DNA of 64,000 bases. It comes from Rhizobium indicum. GTDB taxonomy: Bacteria; Pseudomonadota; Alphaproteobacteria; Rhizobiales; Rhizobiaceae. The notes under the pieces are model-generated. The model saw only the letters and a program-made list of their open reading frames with translations. It did not search any database and was not told the origin of the DNA. The stretch spans positions 1,736,001 to 1,800,000 of the forward strand of contig NZ_CP054021.1 in assembly GCF_005862305.2 (NCBI RefSeq). The letters run 5' to 3'. Each line of letters begins with the position of its first letter. Position 1 is the first letter of the stretch. The translations under genes and the position numbers were made by a program. Positions 9,367 through 19,427 of this stretch are shown piece by piece.

Positions 9367-9679
9367 GTCTGACAATCGTTTTTTGGCGGCCCAGGAAAGG
9401 GCGCAACGGGCGTGAAATAGCTGGTGACGGAAGCGCTCGTATCCAAGCGCCAAAAACCCGGACCTTCCGGCCGCTTAGCGCGCGCGGAAGGCCGGGCCGA
9501 TAATTCGCATCATCATTGCCAGCCGATATTTCTTCATCGCGCCGGTTCATAGGCGTTTTTGCCGGCAAAAGGAAGAGAAGAATTCGCTGCCCGCAATCGG
9601 CTTCAACGGCTGGAATCGCCGGTGCCCGCATCGTTCCGGAAAGCCTATGGCTGGAAAGTCTATGCGGCTTGTGGTATAT
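9367..9679. other. Intergenic region upstream of ileS
   Basis: About 310 bases between ileS and the toxin-antitoxin control region. I see no supportable gene, tRNA or T-box-like leader. The open frame that begins at 9516 has no family resemblance before the antitoxin start and is treated as non-coding. Confidence 0.5.
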
Positions 9680-9720
9680 ATCTGACTATCTGACCAGATT
9701 TGGATCGAGAGCCAGATCCA
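9680..9720 (+). promoter_or_regulatory. Candidate autoregulatory operator of the toxin-antitoxin pair
   Basis: ATCTG occurs at 9680 and 9688, and CAGAT at 9695-9699; the inner pair forms ATCTG-AC-CAGAT. A second perfect inverted repeat, TGGATC-N8-GATCCA (9701-9720), reaches the antitoxin start codon. A TATATA run just upstream (around 9675-9680) could be the -10. Phd-type antitoxins usually bind such palindromes at their own promoter; binding here is inferred. Confidence 0.5.
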
Positions 9721-9983
9721 TGAAAAAAATCACCAAGCAAAGCTGGAAGCTCGAAGACGCGAAAGCGCGCTTCAGCGAGGTGGTCCGTCGTGCACACAGC
9801 GAAGGACCGCAGCGCGTGACTGTTCGCGGCCGGGACAGCGTCGTCGTCATCAGCGCCGAAGAGCTCGACCAACTGACCAAAGCCGAACCGAAAAAGCCTT
9901 TCGTCGCCTTCATGGAGAGCCTCGACCTCAAAGAGCTCGACCTCGAGCGAGAAGCAGATTACGGGCGGGATGCAGAGCTGTGA
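9720..9983 (+). CDS. Type II antitoxin, Phd/YefM family
   Basis: An 87-residue antitoxin. The N-terminal half (KLEDAKARFSEVVRRA) is the Phd/YefM DNA-binding fold, followed by VTVRGRDSVVVISAEEL, the typical second-strand motif. The acidic C-terminus (ESLDLKELDLEREAD) should be the toxin-neutralising segment. The ATG at 9720 is chosen, since everything upstream in this frame lacks homology. Its TGA stop overlaps the GTG start of the toxin gene, a hallmark of coupled toxin-antitoxin pairs. It probably represses its own promoter through palindromes just upstream. Confidence 0.9.
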   Translation: MKKITKQSWKLEDAKARFSEVVRRAHSEGPQRVTVRGRDSVVVISAEELDQLTKAEPKKPFVAFMESLDLKELDLEREADYGRDAEL

Positions 9984-10438
9984 TCGGCTGGCTGCTCGAT
10001 ACCAACGTCATTGCCGCGCTGATCAATCCGAACGGTCCACCCTCCGTCAAATCCTGGGCTGCGGCTCAAGACGAGGAGCGGATGTTCATCAGCATCCTCA
10101 CACTGGCGGAATATGACAAAGGCATCGAAAACCTGCCGGACGACGATCAAAACCGCTATCGTTATGCGGCCTCCCGCGATGCGCTGGAGGAAAGGTTTTC
10201 GCAGCGCGTTCTTTCGCTGAGCGACGCAGCCGTCAGGCACTGGGGCGTCATTTCAGGGCAGGTGAAACTCAAGACCGGACATGCGCCGTCGGTTGTCGAC
10301 ACGATGCTCGCAGCAACCGCAATCGAGCACAATCTCTATCTGGTGACGCGAAACGTCAGGGATACGCGCTTCTCCGGCGCGGCGATCTTCGATCCATGGA
10401 CGAACGATCCCGGTCAGTTTCCGCTGAGCCGGAGATAG
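9980..10438 (+). CDS. VapC/FitB-type PIN-domain ribonuclease toxin
   Basis: A 152-residue PIN-domain toxin. The acidic catalytic residues are visible: Asp7 in LLDTNVIA, Glu44 in TLAEYDKGI, Asp107 in SVVDTMLAATA, with a further Asp near residue 128 (TRNVRDTRF). PIN toxins cleave RNA and are held inactive by the partner antitoxin. The start is GTG at 9980, overlapping the antitoxin stop codon by 3 bases (GTGA). The pairing of PIN toxin with Phd-like antitoxin is common in Rhizobiales chromosomes. All catalytic acids are present, so it is probably functional. Confidence 0.92.
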   Translation: MIGWLLDTNVIAALINPNGPPSVKSWAAAQDEERMFISILTLAEYDKGIENLPDDDQNRYRYAASRDALEERFSQRVLSLSDAAVRHWGVISGQVKLKTGHAPSVVDTMLAATAIEHNLYLVTRNVRDTRFSGAAIFDPWTNDPGQFPLSRR

Positions 10439-10449
10439 CCAAGGCGACC

Positions 10450-11433
10450 TCAGGAAAAGCAGAGTTTCTGATCAAGAGCGCCGATTGGTTTAACACCCGC
10501 AAGCAGCGCCCTCGCCTCTTCCTCATCGCGTTTGATCTGGGCGACCAGCGGATCGAGGCCGTCGAATTTCAGCTCAGGGCGGAGATAGCCGAAGAAGGAG
10601 ACGGAGCAGAGCTGGCCATAGAGATCGCCGCTGAAATCGAAAAGATAGGTTTCGAGCAGCGGTGCGCCGTTTTCCGTCACCGTCGGGCGGCGGCCGTAGC
10701 TTGCGACGGCATCGTGGAGCGTGCCGTCCTGGCGGCGGAAGCGGACGGCGTAGATGCCGGCGGCAAGATCGACCTCCGGCGGCAGGCGCATGTTGGCCGT
10801 GGGAAAACCCAGCTGCCGGCCGAGCTTTTCGCCATCGATCACCTCAGCCTCCACCGTATAGCGGTAACCGAGCATGCCGGCGACTTCGCTGACATTGCCC
10901 TCCTTCAGGAGCGCGCGGATATGGCTCGAAGAGACGACATCGGCGTTTTCGTCGCGGAAAGCATCGATCAGGGTGACGCCGAAGCCGTAGGTATGGCCGG
11001 CATTCATCAGGAAGGCGGGACCGCCCTCGCGGCCGCGGCCGAAATGGAAATCGAAGCCGGTGACGACTTCGGAGGCGCCGAGCCAATCCTTCAGGATCGA
11101 GTGGATGAAATCATCGGCCGAGCGCTGCGAGAACTCGTAGTCGAAAGGATATTCGATGACGGCGCTGAAGCCCAGCGTTTCCAGGATACGGGCCTTCAGC
11201 GGCGCCGGCGTCAGGCGGAAGACCGGTGTCTGCGGCCGGAAGACCGTGCGCGGATGCGGCTCGAAGGTCAGCACCAACGCGGGGATACCGCGCGCCTTGG
11301 AGATCTCGAGCGCCCGGTTCAGCACCGATTGATGGCCTCGGTGCACGCCGTCGAAATTGCCGATGGCAATGACGCCGCCCTTCAGATGGGCGGGTAGGGG
11401 TTCCCGGGTTTCATTGCGGTGGAAGACGGTCAT
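10450..11433 (-). CDS. ribF: Bifunctional riboflavin kinase / FAD synthetase
   Basis: RibF converts riboflavin to FMN and then FAD. The N-terminal adenylyltransferase domain shows GNFDGVHRGHQ (HxGH-like nucleotide-binding motif), and the C-terminal kinase domain shows GRQLGFPTANM. I take the start at 11433 (MTVFHRNETREPLPAH, 327 residues); an ATG at 11451 would add six residues. The gene ends 11 bases from the convergent toxin gene. It lies 30 bases downstream of the HAD phosphatase on the same strand, an arrangement that suggests co-transcription. Confidence 0.94.
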   Translation of the reverse strand: MTVFHRNETREPLPAHLKGGVIAIGNFDGVHRGHQSVLNRALEISKARGIPALVLTFEPHPRTVFRPQTPVFRLTPAPLKARILETLGFSAVIEYPFDYEFSQRSADDFIHSILKDWLGASEVVTGFDFHFGRGREGGPAFLMNAGHTYGFGVTLIDAFRDENADVVSSSHIRALLKEGNVSEVAGMLGYRYTVEAEVIDGEKLGRQLGFPTANMRLPPEVDLAAGIYAVRFRRQDGTLHDAVASYGRRPTVTENGAPLLETYLFDFSGDLYGQLCSVSFFGYLRPELKFDGLDPLVAQIKRDEEEARALLAGVKPIGALDQKLCFS

Positions 11434-11463
11434 CGGCTGGCTTCTCTTCATGCAAGGCGTGTC

Positions 11464-12312
11464 TCATGCAAGGCGGGGCATCCACCACTTCGGCGCGGCG
11501 TTTTCCCGTTCGAGATAGGCGTTGAGGATCGCCTCGTCGGTTTCACCGTTGAGAGTATATTCCTTAGCGTGGATACCGCCGCTGATGTAGAGGAGGTCGA
11601 GGCCGTAATTCAAGGCGCCGCGCACATCGGTCGGCATGCCATCGCCGATCGCCAGCACACGCTCGACCGGGAAATCGCCGCTAAGCTCGCGGGCAGCCGC
11701 TAGCGTCGCCTCGTAGATCGGCCGGTGCGGCTTGCCGGCGATGCGGGTGCTGCCGCCGAGCTGCTCGTAATAGGCGGCCATGGCGCCGGCGCAGGGGATG
11801 ATGCGATGGCCACGCTCGACGATGAGGTCGGGATTGGCGCAGATCATCGGCACGTCGCGGGCTTTGAAATCGAGAAGCATGTCGGTGTAATCCTCCGGCT
11901 TCTCGGTCTCGTCGTCGAAAAAGCCGGTGCAGACGAGCGATAGCGCTTCGCCGGCCGGCCGGCGCTCGACGCCAATGCCTTCGAGAAGCGCCTTGTCGCG
12001 CTCGGGACCGAGCAGAAAGACGGTCTTCGGCCCTTCTGCGATCAAACCGCGCGTGACGTCGCCAGAGGTGACGATCCTGTCATAGGCGCTGTCGGGAACG
12101 CCGATCTGGCGCAACTGCTCGACCACTTGCCAGGAAAGGCGCGGCGAATTGGTGATGAGGACAACGGCGAGGCCACTGTCGCGTGCTGCTTCAAGGGCTG
12201 CGGCCGCCTTCGGGAACGGATCGACGCCATTGTGAACGACGCCCCAAACATCGCAGAGCACCACATCATAGTGACCTGATATCTCCGAGAAGTTTTCTAT
12301 CCGCTTGGCCAT
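11464..12312 (-). CDS. HAD-superfamily phosphatase, class IIA (TIGR01459 type)
   Basis: A 282-residue HAD hydrolase related to NagD and pyridoxal phosphatases. The nucleophile motif is DVWGVVHNG, motif II is ITNSPR, and motif III is in the AIGDGMPTDVRGA stretch. The first motif is D-x-W rather than the usual D-x-D, a known feature of the TIGR01459 subfamily. The start at 12312 (MAKRIENFSE) is preferred; the frame is open to 12534 but that part lacks homology. Substrate unknown. It is followed after 30 bases by ribF, so a role in cofactor phosphate ester metabolism is possible. Confidence 0.88.
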   Translation of the reverse strand: MAKRIENFSEISGHYDVVLCDVWGVVHNGVDPFPKAAAALEAARDSGLAVVLITNSPRLSWQVVEQLRQIGVPDSAYDRIVTSGDVTRGLIAEGPKTVFLLGPERDKALLEGIGVERRPAGEALSLVCTGFFDDETEKPEDYTDMLLDFKARDVPMICANPDLIVERGHRIIPCAGAMAAYYEQLGGSTRIAGKPHRPIYEATLAAARELSGDFPVERVLAIGDGMPTDVRGALNYGLDLLYISGGIHAKEYTLNGETDEAILNAYLERENAAPKWWMPRLA

Positions 12313-12585
12313 TCCGATTTTCCGATTTGCTTCAGTCACCGGTGACATTGCAAAGGCGCAAGGCGATGGCAAGCCATTTTCTTCTCCGCCGGGCCAATGC
12401 GAAGAGCTCGAACGGCGGTCCGGCAGAGCGGAAGGGCAAAGGGTTTTGACGATTATCGCCAAGCGGCAGATCGCCGAGCGCGGACGAGTTCGGCAAAGTT
12501 CGGCTGCGCCCAGGTTTCGGCCGCAATCTCGCACTATTCTCGGGTCTCTTCACAATTCCGGCACAAAAATTCGTGATTGCTCTCA
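12313..12585. other. Intergenic region before the groESL promoter
   Basis: About 270 bases between the divergent HAD phosphatase and the groESL promoter. I see no gene or RNA I can support. Confidence 0.5.
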
Positions 12586-12614
12586 TTGACTCCTCTCGGA
12601 GCCATCCCTAAATG
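12586..12614 (+). promoter_or_regulatory. groESL promoter
   Basis: TTGACT (12586-12591) and TAAATG (12609-12614) are separated by 17 bases, a plausible housekeeping promoter. It sits just upstream of the CIRCE operator, as expected for an HrcA-controlled groESL operon. Confidence 0.65.
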
Positions 12615-12621
12615 CTCGTCG

Positions 12622-12648
12622 CTAGCACTCACCGCAAGGGAGTGCTAA
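12622..12648 (+). promoter_or_regulatory. CIRCE operator (HrcA binding site)
   Basis: CTAGCACTC-N9-GAGTGCTAA matches the CIRCE consensus TTAGCACTC-N9-GAGTGCTAA in 17 of 18 arm positions. It lies immediately downstream of the -10 element and 59 bases before groES, where HrcA would block transcription until heat shock. hrcA itself is not in this window. Confidence 0.95.
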
Positions 12649-12706
12649 CATCTATCCATGTGGGCCACTCCGGTCCGCGAATGTCATTCGATCGAGGGAT
12701 TAGACA

Positions 12707-13003
12707 ATGGCAAGCACCAACTTCCGCCCCCTTCACGACCGCGTCGTTGTTCGCCGCGTTGAGTCCGAAGCCAAGACCAAGGGCGGCATCATCATTCCCG
12801 ATACCGCCAAGGAAAAGCCGCAGGAAGGCGAAATCGTCGCCGTCGGCTCCGGCGCGCGCGATGAGTCCGGCAAGGTCGTCGCACTCGACGTCAAGGCTGG
12901 CGACCGCATCCTGTTCGGCAAGTGGTCCGGCACCGAAGTCAAGATTGACGGCGAAGACCTTCTGATCATGAAGGAAGCCGACATCATGGGCATCATCGGC
13001 TGA
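12707..13003 (+). CDS. groES: Co-chaperonin GroES
   Basis: A 98-residue GroES subunit; seven form the lid of the GroEL folding chamber. The sequence starts with [12 protein letters not shown] and contains the mobile loop region [17 protein letters not shown], both diagnostic. It is the first gene of groES-groEL, 72 bases ahead of groEL, behind a CIRCE operator, so heat-inducible control by HrcA is expected. Rhizobia carry several groESL copies; CIRCE control is typical of one class, but copy number cannot be judged here. Confidence 0.98.
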   Translation: MASTNFRPLHDRVVVRRVESEAKTKGGIIIPDTAKEKPQEGEIVAVGSGARDESGKVVALDVKAGDRILFGKWSGTEVKIDGEDLLIMKEADIMGIIG

Positions 13004-13033
13004 TCGGCCGACCTGCTTTCCCGAAATGGCTGA

Positions 13034-14719
<1,686 letters not shown>

Positions 14720-14764
14720 TAGGCGAAAGCCATCACTGACTACCATTCCGGCATCCGGAACAGG

Positions 14765-14796
14765 AAGGGCGGCCCTCGGGTCGCCCTTTTCTTTTG
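14765..14796 (+). terminator. Rho-independent terminator of groESL
   Basis: AAGGGCG (14765-14771) pairs with CGCCCTT (14782-14788), with additional inner pairing between CCC and GGG, followed by a T-rich run (TTTTCTTTT). Confidence 0.9.
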
Positions 14797-15340
14797 ACCA
14801 AAGCGATTCGACGTGCGGCACAGTGATTTGCATAGCCGACGAAAGCCCGCCCGGCTCCCTCTTACAGGCCCTGGGCACGAAGCTTGCGCCAGGCTTGCGC
14901 TGCCTGCGTCTTTCTCAGCCCACCGACATGCGAGAGATCATTGAGTTGCGGCACGATTTCCGGCCTGACGCAGAGTGAAAACGTTTGCAACGCTCTCAAA
15001 GATGATCCTCCTGTGCCAATTCTGGCGAAATAGGCCGAAGATGCAGGCATCCTAAGAAATGAGGCCGATCCGAATACCCCTTAAAAAGCCGTTGCCGTTT
15101 GTCCAAAAGCTCTTATAAATCCGCGCTGCAATTAAAGCGCGCCCGGCGATACTTTTTCGCCAATAGACGAGGCCGGAGCGCGGAAGGCGATACGTGAACG
15201 TTCGGCTCGAGGGGCTCCGGTTACGGAGGCCAGGTGGCCGTGGCAATAATCGCCGGATGAAGCGCGGGCATCATGCCCGCTGCTACGTGATCCTGTTTCT
15301 TTGTGTTTGCCGAGCGTGCGGTGGGAGCCGCATCCGAACG
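14797..15340. other. Gene-poor stretch after groESL
   Basis: About 540 bases with no supportable gene. Short open frames exist on the minus strand (for example 14862-15050 and 15052-15246), but they lack ribosome sites and family features. Base composition between about 15050 and 15150 is less GC-rich than the surrounding genes, as expected for non-coding DNA. Confidence 0.5.
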
Positions 15341-15350
15341 GGGGAACGCC

Positions 15351-15797
15351 TTGTTTAAGATCGCCAGAGCCAATGCAGCCGTACCTTTGACACCCGGCTC
15401 GTTTGATGACGCCAATCAAAATCACGAGATGTTGGCGCAGTTTTCCGTTTCCGAAGCCTGGACTGGAGATTTTTCGAGCGGCATGCTCCGTCTCGGCGAG
15501 TGGAGCGCGATGCTGCACGGCCTCGCCGCACAGGAATGCGGATTGCTGAGCCTGATCCGCTGCTATGATACCAAGGACCGCAGCCACATATTGGAGCTGT
15601 TCGAGCAGGCGGCGACGCTCTGCTCCTCCTTCTGTTTTTCGACGACGATCATCATGCCGAACGGCTTTCGCCAGCCGCTGTTCTGCATGGGCGAGTCCAA
15701 CGGTCTGGAAGAAAAATTCAGCGGCAGCATGGTCGGCGTCTTCGTCTTTCCGCGCTTCAAGCTGGAAGGCGCAAAGCAGATCACAAGCCGGCGATAG
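15351..15797 (+). CDS. Hypothetical protein, PAS-like
   Basis: About 148 residues. A TTG at 15351 with GGGGGAA just upstream is the best start; an ATG at 15303 in the same frame has a weaker context. The middle and end (GDFSSGMLRLGEWSAML, then RCYDTKDRSHILELFEQA, then FCFSTTIIMPNG, ending GVFVFPRF) resemble the strand-helix-strand order of a PAS sensor domain, but no signalling partner domain is attached. Function unknown. It lies downstream of groESL but is separated by a terminator and a gene-poor stretch, and converges on the glutathione transferase gene across a bidirectional hairpin. Confidence 0.7.
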   Translation: MFKIARANAAVPLTPGSFDDANQNHEMLAQFSVSEAWTGDFSSGMLRLGEWSAMLHGLAAQECGLLSLIRCYDTKDRSHILELFEQAATLCSSFCFSTTIIMPNGFRQPLFCMGESNGLEEKFSGSMVGVFVFPRFKLEGAKQITSRR

Positions 15798-15814
15798 GCC
15801 GGAAATCAAGATAA

Positions 15815-15837
15815 AAGGCCGCCTCGAGGGCGGCCTT
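15815..15837. terminator. Bidirectional terminator
   Basis: AAGGCCGCC pairs perfectly with GGCGGCCTT across a 5-base loop. It lies between the convergent PAS-like and glutathione transferase genes and can serve both. Confidence 0.8.
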
Positions 15838-15860
15838 CGTGCTTTCCGGCGATCCGTTCG

Positions 15861-16571
15861 CTACTCCGGCTTGACCGGTATGTTGAGGCCCCTGGCACTT
15901 GCCGGACGGGCGATGCAGCGCTCCAGCCAATCCGAGACAGCGGGGAATTTCGCGTATTCGAGCACCTCGCGGCCGCCATAGAAAATATCGGCACCGCGAA
16001 CCCAGGTGAAGGTGGTGATGTCGGCGATCGTATAGAGATCGCCCATGATCCACTGGCGACCCTTCAGCCGGTCTTCGAGCACGCCGAGCAGGCGCTTGGA
16101 CTCGTCGCGATAACGCTCCACCGGGTAGGAATTGTTGGCGACCTTGTCGGCAGCGAATTTGTGGAAATGTCCGAACTGGCCGAACATCGGGCCGATGCCC
16201 GCCATCTGGAAAAACACCCACTGGATGGTTTCGTAGCGGCCGGCGGCATCAGCAGGGATGAGTTTGCCGGTTTTTTCGGCGAGATAAAGCAGGATGGCGC
16301 CTGATTCGAAAAGGCCGATCGGCTTCCCGTCCGGACCGTTCGGATCGATGATCGCCGGAATGCGGCCGTTCGGGTTGAGAGATTCGAACTCCGGCGACTT
16401 CTGCTCGTTGGCGGCGAAGGAAATATAATGCGGCTCATAGGCGAGCCCGAGCTCTTCGAGGGCGACCGAGACCTTCACCCCATTCGGCGTCTGCAGGGAA
16501 TAGAGCTGGATCATATCGGGATTTTTCGCCGGCCAGCGCGTCGTGATCGGAAATGCGGAAAGATCTGCCAT
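15861..16571 (-). CDS. Glutathione S-transferase-like protein, YfcG/YghU type
   Basis: A 236-residue protein with an N-terminal thioredoxin-fold domain (MIQLYSLQTPNGVKVSVALEE and the cis-Pro region GRIPAI, then FESGAILLYL) and an all-helical C-terminal domain. The TPNG motif is the one found in YfcG and related disulfide-bond oxidoreductases, where Asn/Thr contacts glutathione in place of the usual Tyr or Ser. I choose the start at 16571 because GGAG precedes it; an ATG four codons upstream is also possible. Likely a cytosolic glutathione-dependent reductase. Physiological substrate is unknown. Confidence 0.9.
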   Translation of the reverse strand: MADLSAFPITTRWPAKNPDMIQLYSLQTPNGVKVSVALEELGLAYEPHYISFAANEQKSPEFESLNPNGRIPAIIDPNGPDGKPIGLFESGAILLYLAEKTGKLIPADAAGRYETIQWVFFQMAGIGPMFGQFGHFHKFAADKVANNSYPVERYRDESKRLLGVLEDRLKGRQWIMGDLYTIADITTFTWVRGADIFYGGREVLEYAKFPAVSDWLERCIARPASARGLNIPVKPE

Positions 16572-16640
16572 CGGATTCTCCATGTTGGGCGCCGACCATA
16601 AAAGACCGGGCTTGGCAAAGGCAAGCGGGGGGCAGCTAAT

Positions 16641-16686
16641 GCATGTCGCCCAAAAGTGTGCGGCGGTTTTGGGCCAACGACATGCA
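16641..16686. repeat. Dispersed palindromic repeat, family A (copy 2)
   Basis: A 46-bp copy of the element at 1475-1520, with arms GCATGTCG and CGACATGC and the same AAAAGTGTGCGGCGGTTTT core. It lies between the divergent glutathione transferase and DoxX genes. Confidence 0.8.
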
Positions 16687-16886
16687 TGACCACAAAAGAT
16701 CTAAGCGCGTCGCATGAATCCGGTCGAACGCGGCGCGCTTTGGAGATCGTTCCATATTAGTGAACGAAGTGTCCCCTTTCGTTTATCTTTCCACAACGCA
16801 AGAAAAGAGCGACATAGAAGCATCCGAGGTCGAACCGGTGCTGGGGCACCAAGATCTCCAAAGTCCTTGAAACGGAGACAACGTCC

Positions 16887-17303
16887 ATGTCGAACAACGT
16901 CATCATCCTGATTGCCCGTATTCTTCTTTCCTTCATGTTCATCCTTTCCGGCTTCATGAAGCTCACCGATCCTGCCGGTACTGCGGGCATGATCGCCGGT
17001 GCCGGCCTGCCGGCAGCAACCCTGCTGGCCTATGTCGCAGGCCTTTTCGAACTGCTGGCCGGCCTTGCGGTTCTCACAGGCTTCCAGGTCCGCATTGCCG
17101 GCTGGCTGCTCGCCGCCTTCTGTGTCTTCACGGGCATTGCCTTCCACCTGCCCTACGCGAGTGGCACGGAACTCGTGAACATTCTCAACCAGATCATGGT
17201 CATGAAGAATATCACGCTGGCCGGCGCGTACATACTGCTCGCCACCGTCGGTGCCGGTGCCTATTCGATCGACGCACGCCGCGGCGCCTACGCAGCCGCC
17301 TGA
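16887..17303 (+). CDS. DoxX family membrane protein
   Basis: A 138-residue integral membrane protein with four predicted membrane helices. The N-terminus IARILLSFMFILSGFMKL is the typical DoxX signature, followed by a second helix GLFELLAGLAVLTGF. DoxX proteins are linked to quinone or thiol redox metabolism, but this paralogue's role is not known. It has its own promoter region after the family A repeat and ends at a strong hairpin shared with the convergent hisG. No operon partner is visible. Confidence 0.9.
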   Translation: MSNNVIILIARILLSFMFILSGFMKLTDPAGTAGMIAGAGLPAATLLAYVAGLFELLAGLAVLTGFQVRIAGWLLAAFCVFTGIAFHLPYASGTELVNILNQIMVMKNITLAGAYILLATVGAGAYSIDARRGAYAAA

Positions 17304-17332
17304 TACCAGCAGACATCCTCCCATAAATGCGA

Positions 17333-17360
17333 AAACCCGCCGTCACCCGACGGCGGGTTT
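17333..17360. terminator. Bidirectional terminator between doxX-like gene and hisG
   Basis: A perfect 12-bp stem (AAACCCGCCGTC and GACGGCGGGTTT) with a 4-base loop ACCC and T-rich flanks on both strands. Confidence 0.92.
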
Positions 17361-17382
17361 TCTTGTGCCTTGATGACGGGGA

Positions 17383-18078
17383 TCAGAGGGCGGCGCGCAC
17401 CGCGTCGATGATCACCTGGACCGCCGGTTCGTCCGCATGGCTCTCCTTGCGGGCGCGCACGAGGCAGGCCTGCGAATGCAGGATGACGCCGTCCTGGAGC
17501 ACCTTCAGGTGGTTGGCACGCAGCGTCGAGCCGGTGGAGGTGATATCGACGATGATATCGGCCGAGCCGGAGGCGGGAGCACCCTCGGTGGCGCCCAGGC
17601 TTTCGACGATGCGATAAAGCTGGATGCCGTGCTGGCTCGAAAAGAACTGCTGGGTCAGCCGCCAGTATTTGGTGGCGATGGCAAGGCGCCGGCCGTGGCG
17701 GGCGCGGAAATCGGCGGCGACATCGACGAGATCGGCCATGGTGTCGACATCGAGCCAGATCTCCGGCACAGCGACGACGACATCGGCATGGCCGAATCCG
17801 AGGCGGGCGCAGAATTCGACGCGCTTGTCGACCTCGGCAAAACCTTCCCGCATCAGATCCTCGCCGGTGACGCCGAAATCGACGGTGCCGTTGCCGATTT
17901 CGCGGGAGATTTCGGAAGCCGAGAGGAAAGCGATTTCCACATCGTCCCAGCCTTCGACGCGGCCGCGATAGGAGCGGTCGTTACCAACAGCCGAGATCGT
18001 CATGCCGGCACGTTCGAAGATCGCCGAAGCGTCCTCCTTCATCCGGCCCTTGGAGGGAAGCGCGATGGTGATGGTCAT
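17383..18078 (-). CDS. hisG: ATP phosphoribosyltransferase catalytic subunit, short form
   Basis: A 231-residue short-form HisG, which condenses ATP with PRPP in the first step of histidine synthesis. It shows [11 protein letters not shown] at the N-terminus, [10 protein letters not shown], and the PRPP loop in [18 protein letters not shown]. The short form lacks the regulatory ACT-like domain and needs HisZ. The start ATG at 18078 overlaps the hisZ stop (ATGA), so the two subunits are translationally coupled. A longer open frame extends upstream to 19269, but that part is only a shadow of hisZ. Confidence 0.96.
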   Translation of the reverse strand: MTITIALPSKGRMKEDASAIFERAGMTISAVGNDRSYRGRVEGWDDVEIAFLSASEISREIGNGTVDFGVTGEDLMREGFAEVDKRVEFCARLGFGHADVVVAVPEIWLDVDTMADLVDVAADFRARHGRRLAIATKYWRLTQQFFSSQHGIQLYRIVESLGATEGAPASGSADIIVDITSTGSTLRANHLKVLQDGVILHSQACLVRARKESHADEPAVQVIIDAVRAAL

Positions 18079-19196
18079 GCGGCTGCCCTTTCGGTTTCGA
18101 TGCGGTCGAGCCAGAAGGAGAAGCCGACGGCCGGAATGCGGTCCGTCGCACCGAGGAAGGTCAGGAGCCGGTCGAAGCGGCCGCCGCCGGCTAGAACCGC
18201 GGTCGAACCTTCGACCGTCACCTCGAAGACGAGGCCGGTGTAGTAGTCGAGCGGCCGTCCGAAGGCGGCACGATAGTCGAGGCAGGAAAGATCGACGCCG
18301 GCATTGGAAAGTGCTGCGACACGGCCATTGAAACGGGAAAGCGCATTGCCGAGTTTCAGGCCGGCAGCATCGGCGAAACCGGAAAGGGCCGCGGACGCAT
18401 TGACCAGCGGCACGTCGAGCGACAGGAACTCTTCCAAAACATGGAAGGCCGCATCGTCGAGGCGCGTTTCGGACAGGATGAGCTTTTCCTTGAGCCTTCG
18501 GGCGATCTCCAGCGCCGAACGGCCGGCATTCGTCGAATAGCCGGTCTTCTGCATCTCGCGCTCGAGATGGGCGACCAGCGCCTGCTCGTCGCCTGACGCG
18601 ACCAGCCTGGCGATATCGTCGTCCAGACCGGTGACGAATTGCGGGCTGACGAGGCTGGCAAGCAGTGCTTCCAGCTGCGTCATATTGCCGAAGGCGTGGA
18701 TCAGGCGCTTCTGCCAGCCGAGCGGCAGGCCGAGCGCCTGGACGACAGCCTCGAACACCGCCTGGTCGCCCAATGTCACCGACAGACGGCGGCCTGGCAG
18801 CAGGCGGGCGAGAATGCCGGTGGCATCGCCGATGGCGCGGGCATCGGCGTTTGACAGGTCGATATCGCCGAGATCCTCGATGCCGGCCTGATAGAATTCG
18901 TTGGCGCCGTCGCGACGCTGGCGGAAAACCTCGCCGAGATAGGCGTATCGCTTCGGCGTGCCGGTCGCTGTCTCGATGTGGCGCAGACAGACGGGGATGG
19001 TGAATTCGGGACGCAGGCAAAGGCTGGCGCCGGTTTCGCTCTCCGTCATGAAGATGCGGCGGCGCAGATCTTCGCCGGCGATATCCAGGAAAGGTTCGGC
19101 CGGCTGAATGACAGGCGTATCGATGCGCTCGGCGTTGCGCTCGACGAATTCGGCGATGAGGTCGTTGGAGAATTCGGGGAGGTTGATCAGGGGCAT
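18075..19196 (-). CDS. hisZ: ATP phosphoribosyltransferase regulatory subunit
   Basis: A 373-residue HisZ, a class II synthetase-like protein without tRNA charging activity that makes an active complex with short HisG. It has the HisS-like core: [17 protein letters not shown], then [12 protein letters not shown], and the C-terminal motif [11 protein letters not shown] followed by [10 protein letters not shown]. The start at 19196 (MPLINLPEF) is chosen, because upstream in-frame sequence belongs to an inverted repeat. It lies downstream of hisS, separated by that repeat, and overlaps hisG by four bases. Confidence 0.95.
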   Translation of the reverse strand: MPLINLPEFSNDLIAEFVERNAERIDTPVIQPAEPFLDIAGEDLRRRIFMTESETGASLCLRPEFTIPVCLRHIETATGTPKRYAYLGEVFRQRRDGANEFYQAGIEDLGDIDLSNADARAIGDATGILARLLPGRRLSVTLGDQAVFEAVVQALGLPLGWQKRLIHAFGNMTQLEALLASLVSPQFVTGLDDDIARLVASGDEQALVAHLEREMQKTGYSTNAGRSALEIARRLKEKLILSETRLDDAAFHVLEEFLSLDVPLVNASAALSGFADAAGLKLGNALSRFNGRVAALSNAGVDLSCLDYRAAFGRPLDYYTGLVFEVTVEGSTAVLAGGGRFDRLLTFLGATDRIPAVGFSFWLDRIETERAAA

Positions 19197-19235
19197 GCCG
19201 GGCTCCGAATAATAGGCGACGGGCGTGCCGGAAAA

Positions 19236-19423
19236 TACCCCCCTCTGCCCTGCCGGGCATCTCCCCCACAAGGGGGGAGATCAGCTGGGCGCCCCAGATT
19301 CCCCAAATATTGAGCGTGCGCCAAGTGGCTTCGGCTCCCTAAGGTGTTTGATTGGGGCAAGAGGCCACTCCTATCCGATCTCCCCCCTTGTGGGGGAGAT
19401 GCCCGGCAGGGCAGAGGGGGGTA
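19236..19423. repeat. Bipartite palindromic intergenic element (RIME-like), hisS-hisZ
   Basis: Two perfect 47-bp inverted copies (19236-19282 and 19377-19423) flank 94 bases. Each arm is itself palindromic, with CTCCCCC-ACA-AGGGGGGAG and GCCCTGCCGGGC hairpins. The same design recurs at 30589-30766. Such elements are abundant between genes in Rhizobiaceae; this resembles the class called rhizobial intergenic mosaic elements. Confidence 0.85.
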
Positions 19424-19427
19424 TGCC

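Noticed and set aside
6748..9372. An 874-codon open frame on the plus strand opposite ileS
   Set aside because: It is an exact antisense shadow of ileS, whose HIGH and KMSKS motifs are intact; high GC with biased third positions creates such frames.
9516..9719. N-terminal extension of the antitoxin from an ATG at 9516
   Set aside because: The 68 extra residues match no antitoxin and would cover the promoter and operator palindromes.
14862..15246. Two short minus-strand frames (62 and 64 codons) after groESL
   Set aside because: No ribosome site, no recognisable family, and they do not extend to a plausible gene.
17383..19269. A 628-codon frame that would fuse a long N-terminus to HisG
   Set aside because: The first two thirds are an out-of-frame reading of hisZ; HisG begins at 18078.
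19236..19423. Inverted repeats as termini of an insertion sequence
   Set aside because: Only 94 bases lie between the arms, with no transposase gene or target duplication seen; it fits a non-autonomous intergenic element.
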